Counted from the stretch's first letter, positions 17,840-27,941 are shown. The stretch is DNA of 64,000 nucleotides from Pseudoalteromonas rubra (GCF_005887095.1 NZ_PNCI01000042.1:62001-126000), one strand, 5' to 3'. A program made the numbers and translations. The notes: generated from the letters alone by a model not told the origin.

Positions 17840-20800
17840 TCACTGTTGATCGACCTGGCCGGCTTGTAAACTCACTCTGGCGGGCGCCGACTGCTGCAAC
17901 ACAAAAACAAATTCAGTACTGCTGCTTTGTTCTAGTACGGTGACCAAATTGCCTGTCACTGAACTACTGAAAAGCTGTGCACCGGTGTCATTAAAGCTAC
18001 TATCCCAGCTTCCAGGAGATTCGCTGAGCAACAGCTGGCCGACATACAAGGATTTCGAGCTGCTTGCCTGCGCAAATAGCAGTAACTTTCCATTGCTTTC
18101 AATCCAGGCCTGATTAACCAGTACGGCTTCGCCTTCGAGCTGTGTAAATTTCAAAATACCGCCGTCTGCAAAGCTGGTATCCAGTGCGCCAGAGCTGGTC
18201 ACCCGAACGATAAAGTTATTGGTGCCAGCGTAGCCAAAGACAATAAAGCCCTGGCTGGCATCAACCACAGACCCTTTAATGGTGATGTCGTCGCCTGCGC
18301 TCAGCCCTATGTCCAGCAATGCCATACCACCTGTTCCGAAGCTGGTATCCGGGACGCCCGTTGCGCTGGCTTTGGCCAGTAGTAGTTGAGGGGCAACCGG
18401 ACCTGGTTGGCTTTGCCCAATGCCAACCAGACTAGTACCTACAGTATGGATCATAGATACTCTGTGTGCATTAGGGCTACAACTGGGTTCACCTGGAATT
18501 GTGTATTCGAAGAAACTCGACAAAGTACCTGAGCTGGACACGATGAAGGCCATACTGTGTGTATAGCAGCTGGCTGTCGCTTGCCCCAGAGCGAGAATAT
18601 CCCCTGAGGGCAGCACCGCAAGCTGTGTTAAATCCAGGGCAGAGGCCTCTGCTTTGTACTCACTGGCGGTCAGACTAAATACGCCACTGTTGGCAAAGCT
18701 GGTATCCAGAGTTCCCAGGTTACTAAGTTTGCTAATCGTTGCCATGGCCTGTTCATCACCTGCAGACACGGATACCGTGCCCGATGCGCTCAGCAAAACA
18801 GCACCGGTACTGTCTTCAGTAATGGCACCTACAGTGGCACTGGACATAGTTCCCATCGTTGTGACAGGGACTGTGGAGACTAAACCCAGGTTAGCAAAGG
18901 CGCTGGTCCGCTGGCCAACGCCATCCAGTTTCAGTACATATGGCACCGCCTGCGGGGTGCTTTGCCAGTTGTTAGCCTGGCCACTGAGCAGCAAATGCCC
19001 CGCCGATGCGCTAAAGCTGGAAGTGTGTCCAGCGACAAATGTTTCATCTCGACGGCCGACACTGACTGTGCGTTGGCCAAATGAGCCAAAGTTCTGGTTA
19101 AACTCAGCGGTTGTGGTTACTTCGCCCAGCCAATGCTCAGACAGATAATTATTGCCAAGATAATTAAACTTCTGACCACTGAGCAGCAGCCCGCCTTGCG
19201 TTTCAAGCAAGCCGAATACCTTGAGCCCCGTGCCATGATACACACTGAAGCCATTGTTGCCCGGCAACCAGTTGGTGTCTACATCGCCATTGAGACCTAC
19301 TTTTATTATCTGTACGACCTGCTCAATACCAAAAATGCTGCGTTGTAGAGCCAGATAATAAGTATCACTATCTGCGACGATGCCGATACCCGTCGCAGAG
19401 TAGTCGGATACATCATTGGCTGAATCAGTCGGCAGTTCACTGAGCATATAAGTGCGCTTACCTGTGCCTGCAAATGCGGTGTCTAATACACCATCCATGG
19501 TGATTTGCAGCAAGTACACCGAGCGCTCTTCCCCAGATTCATCCAATGTTGTAAGCCCAGTGACCAAGAGAGTGTTGCTGTCTTTGACCTGTACATGACG
19601 CGTTGTGTCATTGAATTGGCTACCGTTGGCACCATCCGGCACGGGAGTAATATTGATTTGTAATAATCCATTATTCTGAAAGCCACTATCCGGAGCCAGC
19701 GAGCTTCTTGTGAGGCGCATCAACATGATATCTTCACCGGTTTCGCTGGAAGTGATCTCTCCATAAACAAGGTAATCACCGGCAGGCAGAGTGACCATAC
19801 CTCGAGCATTTTTAGTGGGGGTGTCTGCGAGCGCCTGAGTAACGGCGACTTCTCCCTGTGCAGTGATCCTGGACAAGGTGACAGTGCCTGAGGTTGCGCT
19901 GCTTGTTGCCCTGATATTACTTAGTACGGTGATCGTCTCATTGTCTTCCAGTGCTATGGCGACAGGTGTCACAAAGACGTTGCTGCCCAGGGGCAAGGTC
20001 ATATACCCATTGCCATTGGCATAGCTGGTATCCAAAGAGCCATCGCCCAGCAGACGGAAAACCAGCAATTGCTGTGAACTGGTGAAATTAACGTACCCGG
20101 CCACATAAATGCGCCCTTGCGAATCAACAGCAGCCACCTTGGCCCAGACATCCTGTGGAATGCTCTCTATCTCTATACCAAAACCACTTTGGAAGTTACC
20201 AGCCTCGGCAAATCCATTATCCGGTCGGCCATCACTGAGTTGTCTGCTCACATAAGCCCGGTGGATGTTGCGACCGGCGGCATCATTAAAATGACCAACG
20301 GCTCCAACACTTACCAGCTTACCATCGCTTTGCAGGAGTGTTTGCCCCGGGCTGTGAAATTCGAGACTGGCATTGAGTGCCACCATTAAGCTGCCGTCGC
20401 TACCAAAGTTGCTGCGCTTACTGGCCACATAGCTCGGCGCTGCTTGTGTAACAAAAATACTGAGCTCACTTTCAGCACACAAGGGTGGGGTGCCCGAATC
20501 ACAGACCGTGATGGTCAGGGTATAGGTTTGCGCGCCATTGCTGGCAATCTGATCGGCATTTGCTACGGTCACTTTGCCATTACTGTCAACGGAAAACAAG
20601 GTTGAGTTTGTGCCAGACAGCGCATAGCTCAGAGTGTCGCCATCGGGATCTGAGGCGCTGATCTGCACAATCTCAGTCCCATTAGTGACATTTGTGTCGA
20701 TTTCTGCCGAGCCTGGCTCCACGGTAGGCGCGTAGTTTTTGTCGTTTACGGTCAGTGTGACCGTTGCGGCATTCGACGTTTCGGCCAAATCGTTATTCAC

Positions 20801-23617
20801 GGTGTAACTGAAGCTATCGCCGCCAACGAAATTAAACTGCGGGGTGTACTGGACTGAGCCGCTAACACTGTCAATCGAGACGCTGCCATGACTTGGTGGC
20901 GTTACAAAAGTGATACTGCTGATGATCAGGCTACGGCCTTTCGCCTGATCGTTGTTTAAAATGGCGATGTTCACGGCCACATTTTTGTCGGTTTCAGCAC
21001 TGTCATCAATGGCCACCGGCGTGGTGTCGGGAGCGGTAATTGTGACTGTCACAGTCGCGGTATTTGAGAAGACGCCGTCGTTGTCTTTGACGCGATAAGT
21101 AAAAGTGTCTTCTCCTTCAGAAGTGCCGGTATGGAAATAGCTGATCGACCCATCACTGCTTACTTCTGTGGAGCCCATCATAGCGGGCTCTACTATCTCT
21201 ATGCTGTCAGTTTGTAATGTTCCGTCGCTATCGCTATCGTTCTCCAGGACCGCAATGGTAACGGACTGACCAATTTCCAGTGTGGCCCTGTCGTTGTTGG
21301 CCTCGGGGGCCACATTAAGCCGTTCAACGGTGACGGTCACCGTGGCTGTTTTGGACATACCACCTTCTGTATCCTGCACCTGATAGGAAAAAGTATCGAC
21401 GCCAAAGAAGCTGCTTTGCGGCGTATAGATAAAGCCACCCAAACCAACGAGATCTAGGGTCACGCTGCCATTGGTTGGTGCCGTCACTACGGTTAAGCTA
21501 TTGTAATTCAGACTGCCGTCGACGTCGCTGTCATTGGCCAGGACATCAATGGTGACTGGCATATTTTGCTGTGTTGTTGCGCTGTCATTGGTCGCGACCG
21601 GCGGGATATTGTCTCCGGTAACTTCAATAAACACATTTGCGATATTGGACAGGGCGCCCCTGTCATCTTTTATTTGATAGGTGAAGCTGTCGCTGCCACG
21701 GTAATCCGCATCACTTTGGTAAATAAAATGCGTATTGTCATTACTCAGGTTCACAGTGCCATGGCTGGGCCCCTCGACCAGGGCCAGACTGGTCAGGTTT
21801 AAATTGCCATCTATGTCCTGATCATTGGCGGCCACCAGGATGCTAACGGCTTGTCCCTGCGGGGCCTCAATGCTGTCATCATTGGCCAGTGGTGCATCAT
21901 TCACCTCAATTACGTCTATTACAACAAAGGCCTGCACACTGACTGCCCCATCGTCCACCTGATAAACAAAATAATCCTGTCCGTAACTGTTCTGCTGAGG
22001 GGTGTAGCGAAAACTGCCTGTATCACTGAGTTCTAACGTGCCCATGGTTGGTTGCTCAATGATTGAAAGCGCAAGCGGGTCTTCATCGGCGTCACTGTCG
22101 TTGCTCAGTATGCCCGGGATGTCGACAAACAACTGCTCATCTTCATTGGTTTGGTAACTGTCATTGATTGCGACAGGTGGAAAATTGCTGACTTCAACTT
22201 CTATGCTCAGGGTGATGGTGGCGGTATTAGAGCCGCCCTTACCATCCTCAACCCGGTACTCGAAGCTATCGGTACCAATAAAGTCAGTATCGGGTTGATA
22301 GTTAAAGCTGCCGTCGGGACTGAGTGTCAGTATACCATGCTGCACATCGGTTACCGGGGTTGTGTCGACGGTCAATGGATCGCCATCAAAATCAATATCA
22401 TTGACCAGAAGTCCGGCCCCGCTGATGGTTAATTCGCTATTTTGTTCAAGCGCATAGCGGTTATCAAAGGCAATGGGGTCCTGATTGACTTGCTCAATTA
22501 GCAGCGATACTTCGGCCTCGGCGGTCGCGCCCTGGCTGTTGACTATTCGATAGCGAAAACTGTCTGAACCAAAGAAAGTTTCTCTGGGGACATAGGTAAA
22601 GCGACCATCCGCAAAAAGCGTCAGGGTCCCATTTTGTGGTGCTCTGACTGGCGTGGTAACCAAAGTCAACGGAGGCAGGCCATTGGCGTCGTCATTGGTT
22701 AGCAGGTTGCCAGAGACAGACTCAAACTGGATACCACTAAAGCTGTCCGAGACGGCTGTCGGTGTGATCAGGTTCGAGGCCGCCAGCATGCGAGACTCAC
22801 TGAAGGCACTCTCACCACTGCCATCAATGGCTGAGATCCGGGTGTAATAGTGCTTTTGTGGGTCGAGCCCGCTAAACACATGGCTTGAATCCGTTAGGGC
22901 GATCGCCCGCTGACCCCCAGGTAATGTGGTGACGGTTCGTACATCATCTATAGGCGACTCGGCAAGGTAGGCATTGTACCGTAAAAAGCTCGACAGAGGC
23001 TGCCAATCGAGAGAAGCGCTACCATCGCTGCGCTGTGTACTATTAAATACGACGCTGCGTGGGAGCCAGGTGATTTGCTGGGTGGCAACTGTGCTTAGAT
23101 TACCCCCGTTGTCTTCGACCCAGACTTGCAGTTGCACACTTCCGGGTTGCTGTCCGAAATTCATCGGATTAATACCGGTTTCGGTAAAGGCAAAGGGGTC
23201 GCTGCAATTCCCATCGCACAGCACCTGTGCCAGCTCGGCATTCTCAAAGCCCAGCAAGACCCGACCAACCCCATCCGGATCAGTAATGGATCCCAAAGAT
23301 ACTGTGATGTTTCCCCGATAAGTACGCTGTGTATCGGGAAACAGCACGGTACCTGTCCCGTTTACAAATTGTGTATTCACCACTTGTCGGGCGGCCAGGT
23401 TGCGGCTGGCGAGCTTGGGCTGATAGTCAAAGGGGATCAGGGTTACTTGTCCTGACGGCGCGTCAGACTGATCCGTGTTTTGGTCCTGCGTGGGTGGTAC
23501 ACCTATGCTGTCATTGTTCGGTGTTGTTGCGTTGTCACCATCGCCTGAGCAACCCGTTATCAGCGCGCCACAGATCAGCGTCAGTAAGCCCAGTTGGTGT
23601 AATTGCGAGCGCTTCAT
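17840..23617 (-). CDS. Giant surface lipoprotein with cadherin-like and delta-60 repeats
   Basis: 1925 residues. A lipoprotein signal ends in LITGC (Cys23), followed by Ser rather than Asp, which favours the outer membrane. An acidic linker leads to a fibronectin-like domain (about 195-280). Then come seven cadherin-like/VCBS-type units (about 285-960), each opening with a DDS or NDS motif and containing VLANDSDVDGSL-like calcium-binding stretches, and one classical cadherin domain (SASDPDGDTLSYAL). The C-terminal half (about 1070-1900) is made of delta-60 propeller repeats (DTSFANSGVF, DTSFADGGIL). Such proteins act as surface adhesins or matrix components. It lies between a FecR protein and second-messenger enzymes in one operon; a TPR-barrel protein encoded upstream could export it. 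Confidence 0.9.
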   Translation of the reverse strand: MKRSQLHQLGLLTLICGALITGCSGDGDNATTPNNDSIGVPPTQDQNTDQSDAPSGQVTLIPFDYQPKLASRNLAARQVVNTQFVNGTGTVLFPDTQRTYRGNITVSLGSITDPDGVGRVLLGFENAELAQVLCDGNCSDPFAFTETGINPMNFGQQPGSVQLQVWVEDNGGNLSTVATQQITWLPRSVVFNSTQRSDGSASLDWQPLSSFLRYNAYLAESPIDDVRTVTTLPGGQRAIALTDSSHVFSGLDPQKHYYTRISAIDGSGESAFSESRMLAASNLITPTAVSDSFSGIQFESVSGNLLTNDDANGLPPLTLVTTPVRAPQNGTLTLFADGRFTYVPRETFFGSDSFRYRIVNSQGATAEAEVSLLIEQVNQDPIAFDNRYALEQNSELTISGAGLLVNDIDFDGDPLTVDTTPVTDVQHGILTLSPDGSFNYQPDTDFIGTDSFEYRVEDGKGGSNTATITLSIEVEVSNFPPVAINDSYQTNEDEQLFVDIPGILSNDSDADEDPLALSIIEQPTMGTLELSDTGSFRYTPQQNSYGQDYFVYQVDDGAVSVQAFVVIDVIEVNDAPLANDDSIEAPQGQAVSILVAANDQDIDGNLNLTSLALVEGPSHGTVNLSNDNTHFIYQSDADYRGSDSFTYQIKDDRGALSNIANVFIEVTGDNIPPVATNDSATTQQNMPVTIDVLANDSDVDGSLNYNSLTVVTAPTNGSVTLDLVGLGGFIYTPQSSFFGVDTFSYQVQDTEGGMSKTATVTVTVERLNVAPEANNDRATLEIGQSVTIAVLENDSDSDGTLQTDSIEIVEPAMMGSTEVSSDGSISYFHTGTSEGEDTFTYRVKDNDGVFSNTATVTVTITAPDTTPVAIDDSAETDKNVAVNIAILNNDQAKGRSLIISSITFVTPPSHGSVSIDSVSGSVQYTPQFNFVGGDSFSYTVNNDLAETSNAATVTLTVNDKNYAPTVEPGSAEIDTNVTNGTEIVQISASDPDGDTLSYALSGTNSTLFSVDSNGKVTVANADQIASNGAQTYTLTITVCDSGTPPLCAESELSIFVTQAAPSYVASKRSNFGSDGSLMVALNASLEFHSPGQTLLQSDGKLVSVGAVGHFNDAAGRNIHRAYVSRQLSDGRPDNGFAEAGNFQSGFGIEIESIPQDVWAKVAAVDSQGRIYVAGYVNFTSSQQLLVFRLLGDGSLDTSYANGNGYMTLPLGSNVFVTPVAIALEDNETITVLSNIRATSSATSGTVTLSRITAQGEVAVTQALADTPTKNARGMVTLPAGDYLVYGEITSSETGEDIMLMRLTRSSLAPDSGFQNNGLLQINITPVPDGANGSQFNDTTRHVQVKDSNTLLVTGLTTLDESGEERSVYLLQITMDGVLDTAFAGTGKRTYMLSELPTDSANDVSDYSATGIGIVADSDTYYLALQRSIFGIEQVVQIIKVGLNGDVDTNWLPGNNGFSVYHGTGLKVFGLLETQGGLLLSGQKFNYLGNNYLSEHWLGEVTTTAEFNQNFGSFGQRTVSVGRRDETFVAGHTSSFSASAGHLLLSGQANNWQSTPQAVPYVLKLDGVGQRTSAFANLGLVSTVPVTTMGTMSSATVGAITEDSTGAVLLSASGTVSVSAGDEQAMATISKLSNLGTLDTSFANSGVFSLTASEYKAEASALDLTQLAVLPSGDILALGQATASCYTHSMAFIVSSSGTLSSFFEYTIPGEPSCSPNAHRVSMIHTVGTSLVGIGQSQPGPVAPQLLLAKASATGVPDTSFGTGGMALLDIGLSAGDDITIKGSVVDASQGFIVFGYAGTNNFIVRVTSSGALDTSFADGGILKFTQLEGEAVLVNQAWIESNGKLLLFAQASSSKSLYVGQLLLSESPGSWDSSFNDTGAQLFSSSVTGNLVTVLEQSSSTEFVFVLQQSAPARVSLQAGQVDQQ

Positions 23618-23629
23618 CCCGCATCCCCC

Positions 23630-24895
23630 TTAAGGTTGGCTCAAAGTAAACAAGCCCGAGGCGGTTACATCTGGCTCGTCAATTTCATTCAAATTAAAGC
23701 TGCCACGTAACTTGCTCAGCTCATCGCTAAACAGTGTTTCTATGGTCCCCTCTGCCAGGTTCTGTCCATGAGAGGCAAAATTCACACCCAGAGTCATGCC
23801 ATTGGCGTCTATCAAGCCGTTAAAGGCTGCAAACCACTCACCTTGTGGATCGTTGAACGACAGTACCCCCTGAGGGACTGTGCCGTTATCAAAATCGACA
23901 CTGATCTGCATCTGAATATCACTCACGGCCCCTGCAGAAGCGCTAAATTCTGCGCGCTCAAGGACGGTGTAAAGTGCGGTACCCGTACGCTCTGCGATCA
24001 GGTCTTCAATTGGCTCTACCCCAAAGGTGTCGAGACTTTCCTCGCTAATAAAGTCGTTGTCTGAGATATCTCGGCCAACATCCGGCAAGGCGGTTTCAAA
24101 GGCCGCCTGAGCAGCAGGGGCTGTTGTAACGGGGGCTTGTGCAATGGCCAGAGACGTCGACTCGGTGGTTATGTCATCAGGCCCGGACGATGTGTCGCTT
24201 TGATCGGCCTGTGTGTCTGGCTCTGAATCGCTACCGGAGGCCTGGCTTTGGGGGGTAAGTCGTGACAGCTGCTGTGGTGGGGCAAGTAACGTTGTCACTT
24301 CGCCGTTTTGACTGACGCTGGCAAACGAATAGTTGCCTTCCTGACCGAGTAACAGTGGCTGGTCATTGACACTGACTTCAATGGTGCCATCCCAGACCGC
24401 CAATAACAGCGTATCACCTTGCCATTCCACCTCGTAGTGGGTGCCTCGGATCCCGATACTGCCCACAGGTGTTTTTAGCTGGTAATTGTCTTTATTGCCT
24501 TTAATTTTTCCGGTAATGGTACGCAAACCACCAGTAACCAGCTCCATAACGACAGAACCATCCTGTTCGGAAGAGCCTGAGTATTCACTGATAATGAGTT
24601 GAGTATTTTCTTTCAACGCGATAAGTGCACCATCTTGCATGCGCAGCTGGGCATTACTTTGTTGACCCGTGTTCACTACATCAACATCAAAGATTGGGCT
24701 GCGCCGCTTTAGCGCGCGTTGTGCTTCACTGTCGGTAGCTGTCGCAACCACTTGTCCCCGTGACATCAGGGTTTTGCCTGCGGGTGCGGCCAGGCTTGAC
24801 TGGGCTGTGAATAAACAAGGCAGTAACACTGCTGAGAGTGCGGATTGTCTGAGTGGCCCGAAAAACTGCCACACAGTGCGGGATTTAGAAATCAT
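23630..24895 (-). CDS. FecR-domain exported protein
   Basis: 421 residues with a signal peptide (hydrophobic 18-35, ending SSLAAPAG). A FecR domain follows (about 45-190; ALKRRSPIFDVDVVNTG, then RMQDGALIALKENTQL and GSIGIRGTHYEV). A Gln/Ser/Asp/Thr-rich linker (about 215-265) and a beta-rich C-terminal region (about 310-421) complete it. Outside iron signalling, stand-alone FecR domains are common in adhesin and secretion clusters as periplasmic or surface ligand-binding modules. The ATG has TTAGGAG seven bases upstream and lies inside the last codons of the TPR-barrel gene (11-bp overlap). It ends 12 bp before the giant lipoprotein gene. Confidence 0.88.
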   Translation of the reverse strand: MISKSRTVWQFFGPLRQSALSAVLLPCLFTAQSSLAAPAGKTLMSRGQVVATATDSEAQRALKRRSPIFDVDVVNTGQQSNAQLRMQDGALIALKENTQLIISEYSGSSEQDGSVVMELVTGGLRTITGKIKGNKDNYQLKTPVGSIGIRGTHYEVEWQGDTLLLAVWDGTIEVSVNDQPLLLGQEGNYSFASVSQNGEVTTLLAPPQQLSRLTPQSQASGSDSEPDTQADQSDTSSGPDDITTESTSLAIAQAPVTTAPAAQAAFETALPDVGRDISDNDFISEESLDTFGVEPIEDLIAERTGTALYTVLERAEFSASAGAVSDIQMQISVDFDNGTVPQGVLSFNDPQGEWFAAFNGLIDANGMTLGVNFASHGQNLAEGTIETLFSDELSKLRGSFNLNEIDEPDVTASGLFTLSQP

Positions 24896-26195
24896 AATGT
24901 ACTCCTAAGGACCATTCAGTACGATCATAGCTGTACAGCTGCAGCGAGCTGTCTTTGTCGTAATAAGCCAGTTTTGTTTCCACGCCCCAGGCGGGTGATA
25001 TCTGATAGAGCCAGCCTAATTGGGCGATATGGAGTGTTTCGTCTCGTATCTGCAAGAAAAAAGGGTGGGCAGCGCGATGTGTTATATCTCGATACTGTAC
25101 TCTGGCGCTGAGGCGATGAGCGTCGTTCAGACGATAAATGAGTGCAGCACCTAAGTGGCTGTAATCGCGCGCATAGTGCTCCCCTGACGGTTCTTGTGCA
25201 GGCTGCCAGGTATAGCCTGCATTAAAGCGAACTAGCCAGTTTCGACCGGTTCTGCTGAGTGCCAGCCCGGATGTATAAAGGCGACTGTCCAGTGCGCTGT
25301 CACGCACGTTATTGAGATTAAATGCACTGACATTAAAAGTCGCAGACCAGTGTGCGCTCATGGTGTAACGGAGCGCGCCAAACACGCCGGCATCTTGTTG
25401 ATAGGTGCCTGAATCCAGAGACATAACGCCGAGCTGAGTCCCCAGGTGGAGCTGAAATGCGTCTATATCCCGGATGTAACTGATGTTGGCGCTGAGCTGC
25501 GCTCTGTCAAACTCATCGCTGTCCTGGTGGACCTGGTTCGATAACTGAATATTTGCCCGCCAAGCCTGATGCTGAGTTTGCTGCCAGCGGCCATCAAAGC
25601 GATAGCTGGCACGGGCAAAACCATCCGATGTTTCACGGCTGGTGTCGTCGATAAACAGAGGTAAGCCACCAATGACAATACGGTCGTCAGTCGTACCACT
25701 GTTTACATTGCTGTCGTGGCCCAGCGCCAGTGATACCCGGTGCTTAAGTTGTTGTTTCAGACTGGCCAGGTTTTCTTCAATCGCGTCCAGCGCGCGCTCT
25801 ACCCGTTGACGAAACTCGTCGCTGAGCGGTGTGGCTAGCAGATTATTGAGGGTGCTGGCGGCCTGTGGGTAGTTCTTTTGCTTGTTATAGGTCAGGCCCA
25901 ATAAGAACAAACTGGGCTGGTGGTTGGGCTTCACAGCGAGGACCCGTTCAAGCGCAAAAACGGCCTCATTATAGCGGTTGGTCTCCAATGCGGCTCTGGC
26001 ATATAAAAAGTCGAATTCGGGGTCGCCCGCCGCATCTTCGAATTGCGACTGAGCCAATGCATAAGCTTGTTCAAACTGGCCCTGATCCAGTGCTGATTTG
26101 AGTTGTGTAAGCGACGTTGTTGCCAGGGCGGTACTGGTGTGTAGGCCCAGGAGCAAAACGACCGGAATAAACGCGCGTTGAAGTAATAGCTGCAT
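24885..26195 (-). CDS. TPR plus outer-membrane beta-barrel protein (Slam-like)
   Basis: 436 residues: a signal peptide (ending STALAT), three or so tetratricopeptide repeats (about 28-140; FDFLYARAALETNRYNEAVFALERVL is typical), and a C-terminal region of about 290 residues of alternating strands ending in HYDF, as in outer-membrane barrels. The layout of periplasmic TPRs followed by a 14-strand-like barrel matches the surface lipoprotein assembly modifier (Slam/DUF560) family, which moves lipoproteins to the cell surface. Its operon contains a giant lipoprotein, which fits a dedicated exporter and cargo. The assignment to Slam proper is inference from architecture. It is the first gene of the six-gene operon; GGGTGA precedes the ATG. 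Confidence 0.82.
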   Translation of the reverse strand: MQLLLQRAFIPVVLLLGLHTSTALATTSLTQLKSALDQGQFEQAYALAQSQFEDAAGDPEFDFLYARAALETNRYNEAVFALERVLAVKPNHQPSLFLLGLTYNKQKNYPQAASTLNNLLATPLSDEFRQRVERALDAIEENLASLKQQLKHRVSLALGHDSNVNSGTTDDRIVIGGLPLFIDDTSRETSDGFARASYRFDGRWQQTQHQAWRANIQLSNQVHQDSDEFDRAQLSANISYIRDIDAFQLHLGTQLGVMSLDSGTYQQDAGVFGALRYTMSAHWSATFNVSAFNLNNVRDSALDSRLYTSGLALSRTGRNWLVRFNAGYTWQPAQEPSGEHYARDYSHLGAALIYRLNDAHRLSARVQYRDITHRAAHPFFLQIRDETLHIAQLGWLYQISPAWGVETKLAYYDKDSSLQLYSYDRTEWSLGVHYDF

Positions 26196-26324
26196 AACAG
26201 ATCACCCAAAGTTCGATTATTCTCTGGTACTGCCAGTCAACTTTGTTTGTAAGCATTATTTCATACCCAGACACCTTTACAGGGGGCTCATACAGCATGA
26301 GTACGAGCGCAGTTGCAAGGCGCT

Positions 26325-26334
26325 GTGATATCAC
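26325..26334. promoter_or_regulatory. GTGATATCAC palindrome upstream of the six-gene operon
   Basis: A perfect 10-bp palindrome about 130 bp upstream of the TPR-barrel start, resembling the core of a CRP-type site but with too short a spacing. It is a candidate operator only; no clear promoter could be placed beside it. Confidence 0.25.
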
Positions 26335-26449
26335 TGATAACAGCCTAACAGCCTAATCTCTATCAGTTTTAAGTTAACGGACCAAGAGAGCGTGATTAAA
26401 TTATAGTCAGCACTTTCAATATTTCACTCTAAGTTACGGGTACAAATGA

Positions 26450-27208
26450 TTACTGTGACTGAATTGCTCTCAGGTCAGAGCTAATCATAGGATAGTGTGA
26501 GAGTAAGTGATTGTAGGTGCCGTCCTCGATAATCTCAGCCAGCCCCTGATTAAATAGCTGAATAAGCTGCTGAGCGCGAGGATGGGTTTTGATGATACCG
26601 ATGTGCAGAGGCCAGGAGGCCACGACCTGTGGATGCAAAGTAAATGTCTCCTCCTGAAAATGATGGGTGATGGTGTACGCAGCGGCAAACCTGTCTGCGA
26701 TCATGCCATCGACCCGGCCTCTTGCCAGTTGTCGCAGGCATTCACTCAAATGCAGTTGGGTGATAACGTTGACTGTGGGGTGCCCACTCAGCAGGTTTTG
26801 ATAAGCGAACCCACGGATCATACAGACGTTTTTTCCGGCCAGTGACGCGAGTCCAGAAAAAGAGACAGGCTGAGTTGCCTGAGAGATGAAAATGAGTTCG
26901 TTATGCAGATACGGCTGGCTAAACAGAAAGTGCTCTGCACGTGCCTGAGTAAACCACAGTGCGGGGATCATATCGATATTGCCATTGTGTGCCAGGCGCA
27001 TGGCTCTGCTAAATGGTGCGGTCTGCAATGCAAATGTTTCGCCACTGCGCGCAAATGCTGCAGCGACAATATCGTAGCTGAGGCCACTATCGTCATTCTG
27101 TACGTAAGGCGGCCAGACGCTGTGACTACCAAGCAGCATGGGCTTTGCCACCAGAGGTAGGGTGACCATCAGGCAATAAAGTAAGATTACAGGCATCAAC
27201 TTGCGCAA
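26450..27208 (-). CDS. Periplasmic solute-binding protein, SBP_bac_3 family
   Basis: 252 residues with a signal peptide (LLYCLMVTLPLVAKP) and the amino-acid-binding-protein fold: WPPYVQNDDSGLSYDIVAAAF near the N-terminus, a NIDMIPALWFTQARAEHFLFSQPY hinge-region segment, then a second lobe with GRVDGMIADR. No ABC permease or ATPase lies beside it, so it may be an orphan binding protein feeding a transporter elsewhere or a sensor accessory. The start is TTG at 27208, with AAGGGTG eight bases upstream; an ATG four codons later would also give a signal peptide. It stands apart from the operon at 26195 by about 250 bp. Confidence 0.82.
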   Translation of the reverse strand: MRKLMPVILLYCLMVTLPLVAKPMLLGSHSVWPPYVQNDDSGLSYDIVAAAFARSGETFALQTAPFSRAMRLAHNGNIDMIPALWFTQARAEHFLFSQPYLHNELIFISQATQPVSFSGLASLAGKNVCMIRGFAYQNLLSGHPTVNVITQLHLSECLRQLARGRVDGMIADRFAAAYTITHHFQEETFTLHPQVVASWPLHIGIIKTHPRAQQLIQLFNQGLAEIIEDGTYNHLLSHYPMISSDLRAIQSQ

Positions 27209-27407
27209 AACTCACCCACCCTTTATGACCGACCATGCTTAAGTCTAGTTTAGAAAACCCGAATTGGTATGCCTGGGTCGCACTGCAACGCAAATGTGCT
27301 CTTTTGTCGTGTTTGTGCTAAACAATGTCATTTTCAGTAAAGTGTCATGCAGGTGTCACAATGACAGTTTTATAGTGATATACGGCCAACTGAAACGACG
27401 ACAAGTT

Positions 27408-27911
27408 ATGACAACAAAACAACGTATACACTGGGTCCTGATGATCTGTGTGGTGGGTATGTGCCTGGATCAGCTCTCAAAGTGGTTTGCTGGTAACTAT
27501 CTCTACGGCTGGCAGATGACCAGCTACTGGCATGATTTGGTGCGCATTGGTTACCGAGAAAACGCAGGCGCCTTCTTAAGTCTGGGCAGCGATCTGCCTG
27601 CGCCGCTGAGGAGTGTGTTATTTATCGGTGTCATTGCGCTGTTGCTGATCGCAATACTGGTGTACACATTGAAAAGTGAGGATCTCAACCGCCATCAGAT
27701 CACGGGTTTGTCTCTGGTGTTCTCAGGTGGGGTAAGTAACCTGATTGACCGGATCCTCAATAATGGTGCGGTGATCGACTTTCTTAATCTGGGTATTGGT
27801 GAGCTCAGAACGGGTGTATTTAATATTGCAGATGTCGCGATTATGCTGGGGGCGGTGATGTTGATAGTGTATACCACCCACAACCAGACTACTGCACCGC
27901 AGAAAACCTGA
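27408..27911 (+). CDS. lspA: Signal peptidase II (prolipoprotein signal peptidase), probable paralogue
   Basis: 167 residues with four membrane helices and the family motifs: DQLSKW at 21-26, the REN-x-GAF segment at 50-56, and the catalytic aspartates Asp114 (SNLIDR) and Asp142 (FNIADV). It cleaves lipoprotein signal peptides after lipidation in the inner membrane. The usual copy lies beside ileS and fkpB; this one is alone, so it is probably a second copy. The ATG at 27408 gives the normal family length; the frame is open further upstream but that part has no signal of coding. The nearby giant lipoprotein operon is an obvious but unproven client. Confidence 0.88.
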   Translation: MTTKQRIHWVLMICVVGMCLDQLSKWFAGNYLYGWQMTSYWHDLVRIGYRENAGAFLSLGSDLPAPLRSVLFIGVIALLLIAILVYTLKSEDLNRHQITGLSLVFSGGVSNLIDRILNNGAVIDFLNLGIGELRTGVFNIADVAIMLGAVMLIVYTTHNQTTAPQKT

Positions 27912-27941
27912 TGACAAACGAACACCCAGCCGCAAAAGTAC

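Noticed and set aside
18654-19148. 164-codon plus-strand frame
   Set aside because: It lies antisense to the delta-60 repeat region of the giant lipoprotein and is a by-product of its repetitive composition.
17840-26195. Iron-uptake FecIR/TonB signalling interpretation of the FecR gene
   Set aside because: There is no ECF sigma factor or TonB receptor gene nearby, and the neighbours are an adhesin-like lipoprotein and cyclic-nucleotide enzymes.
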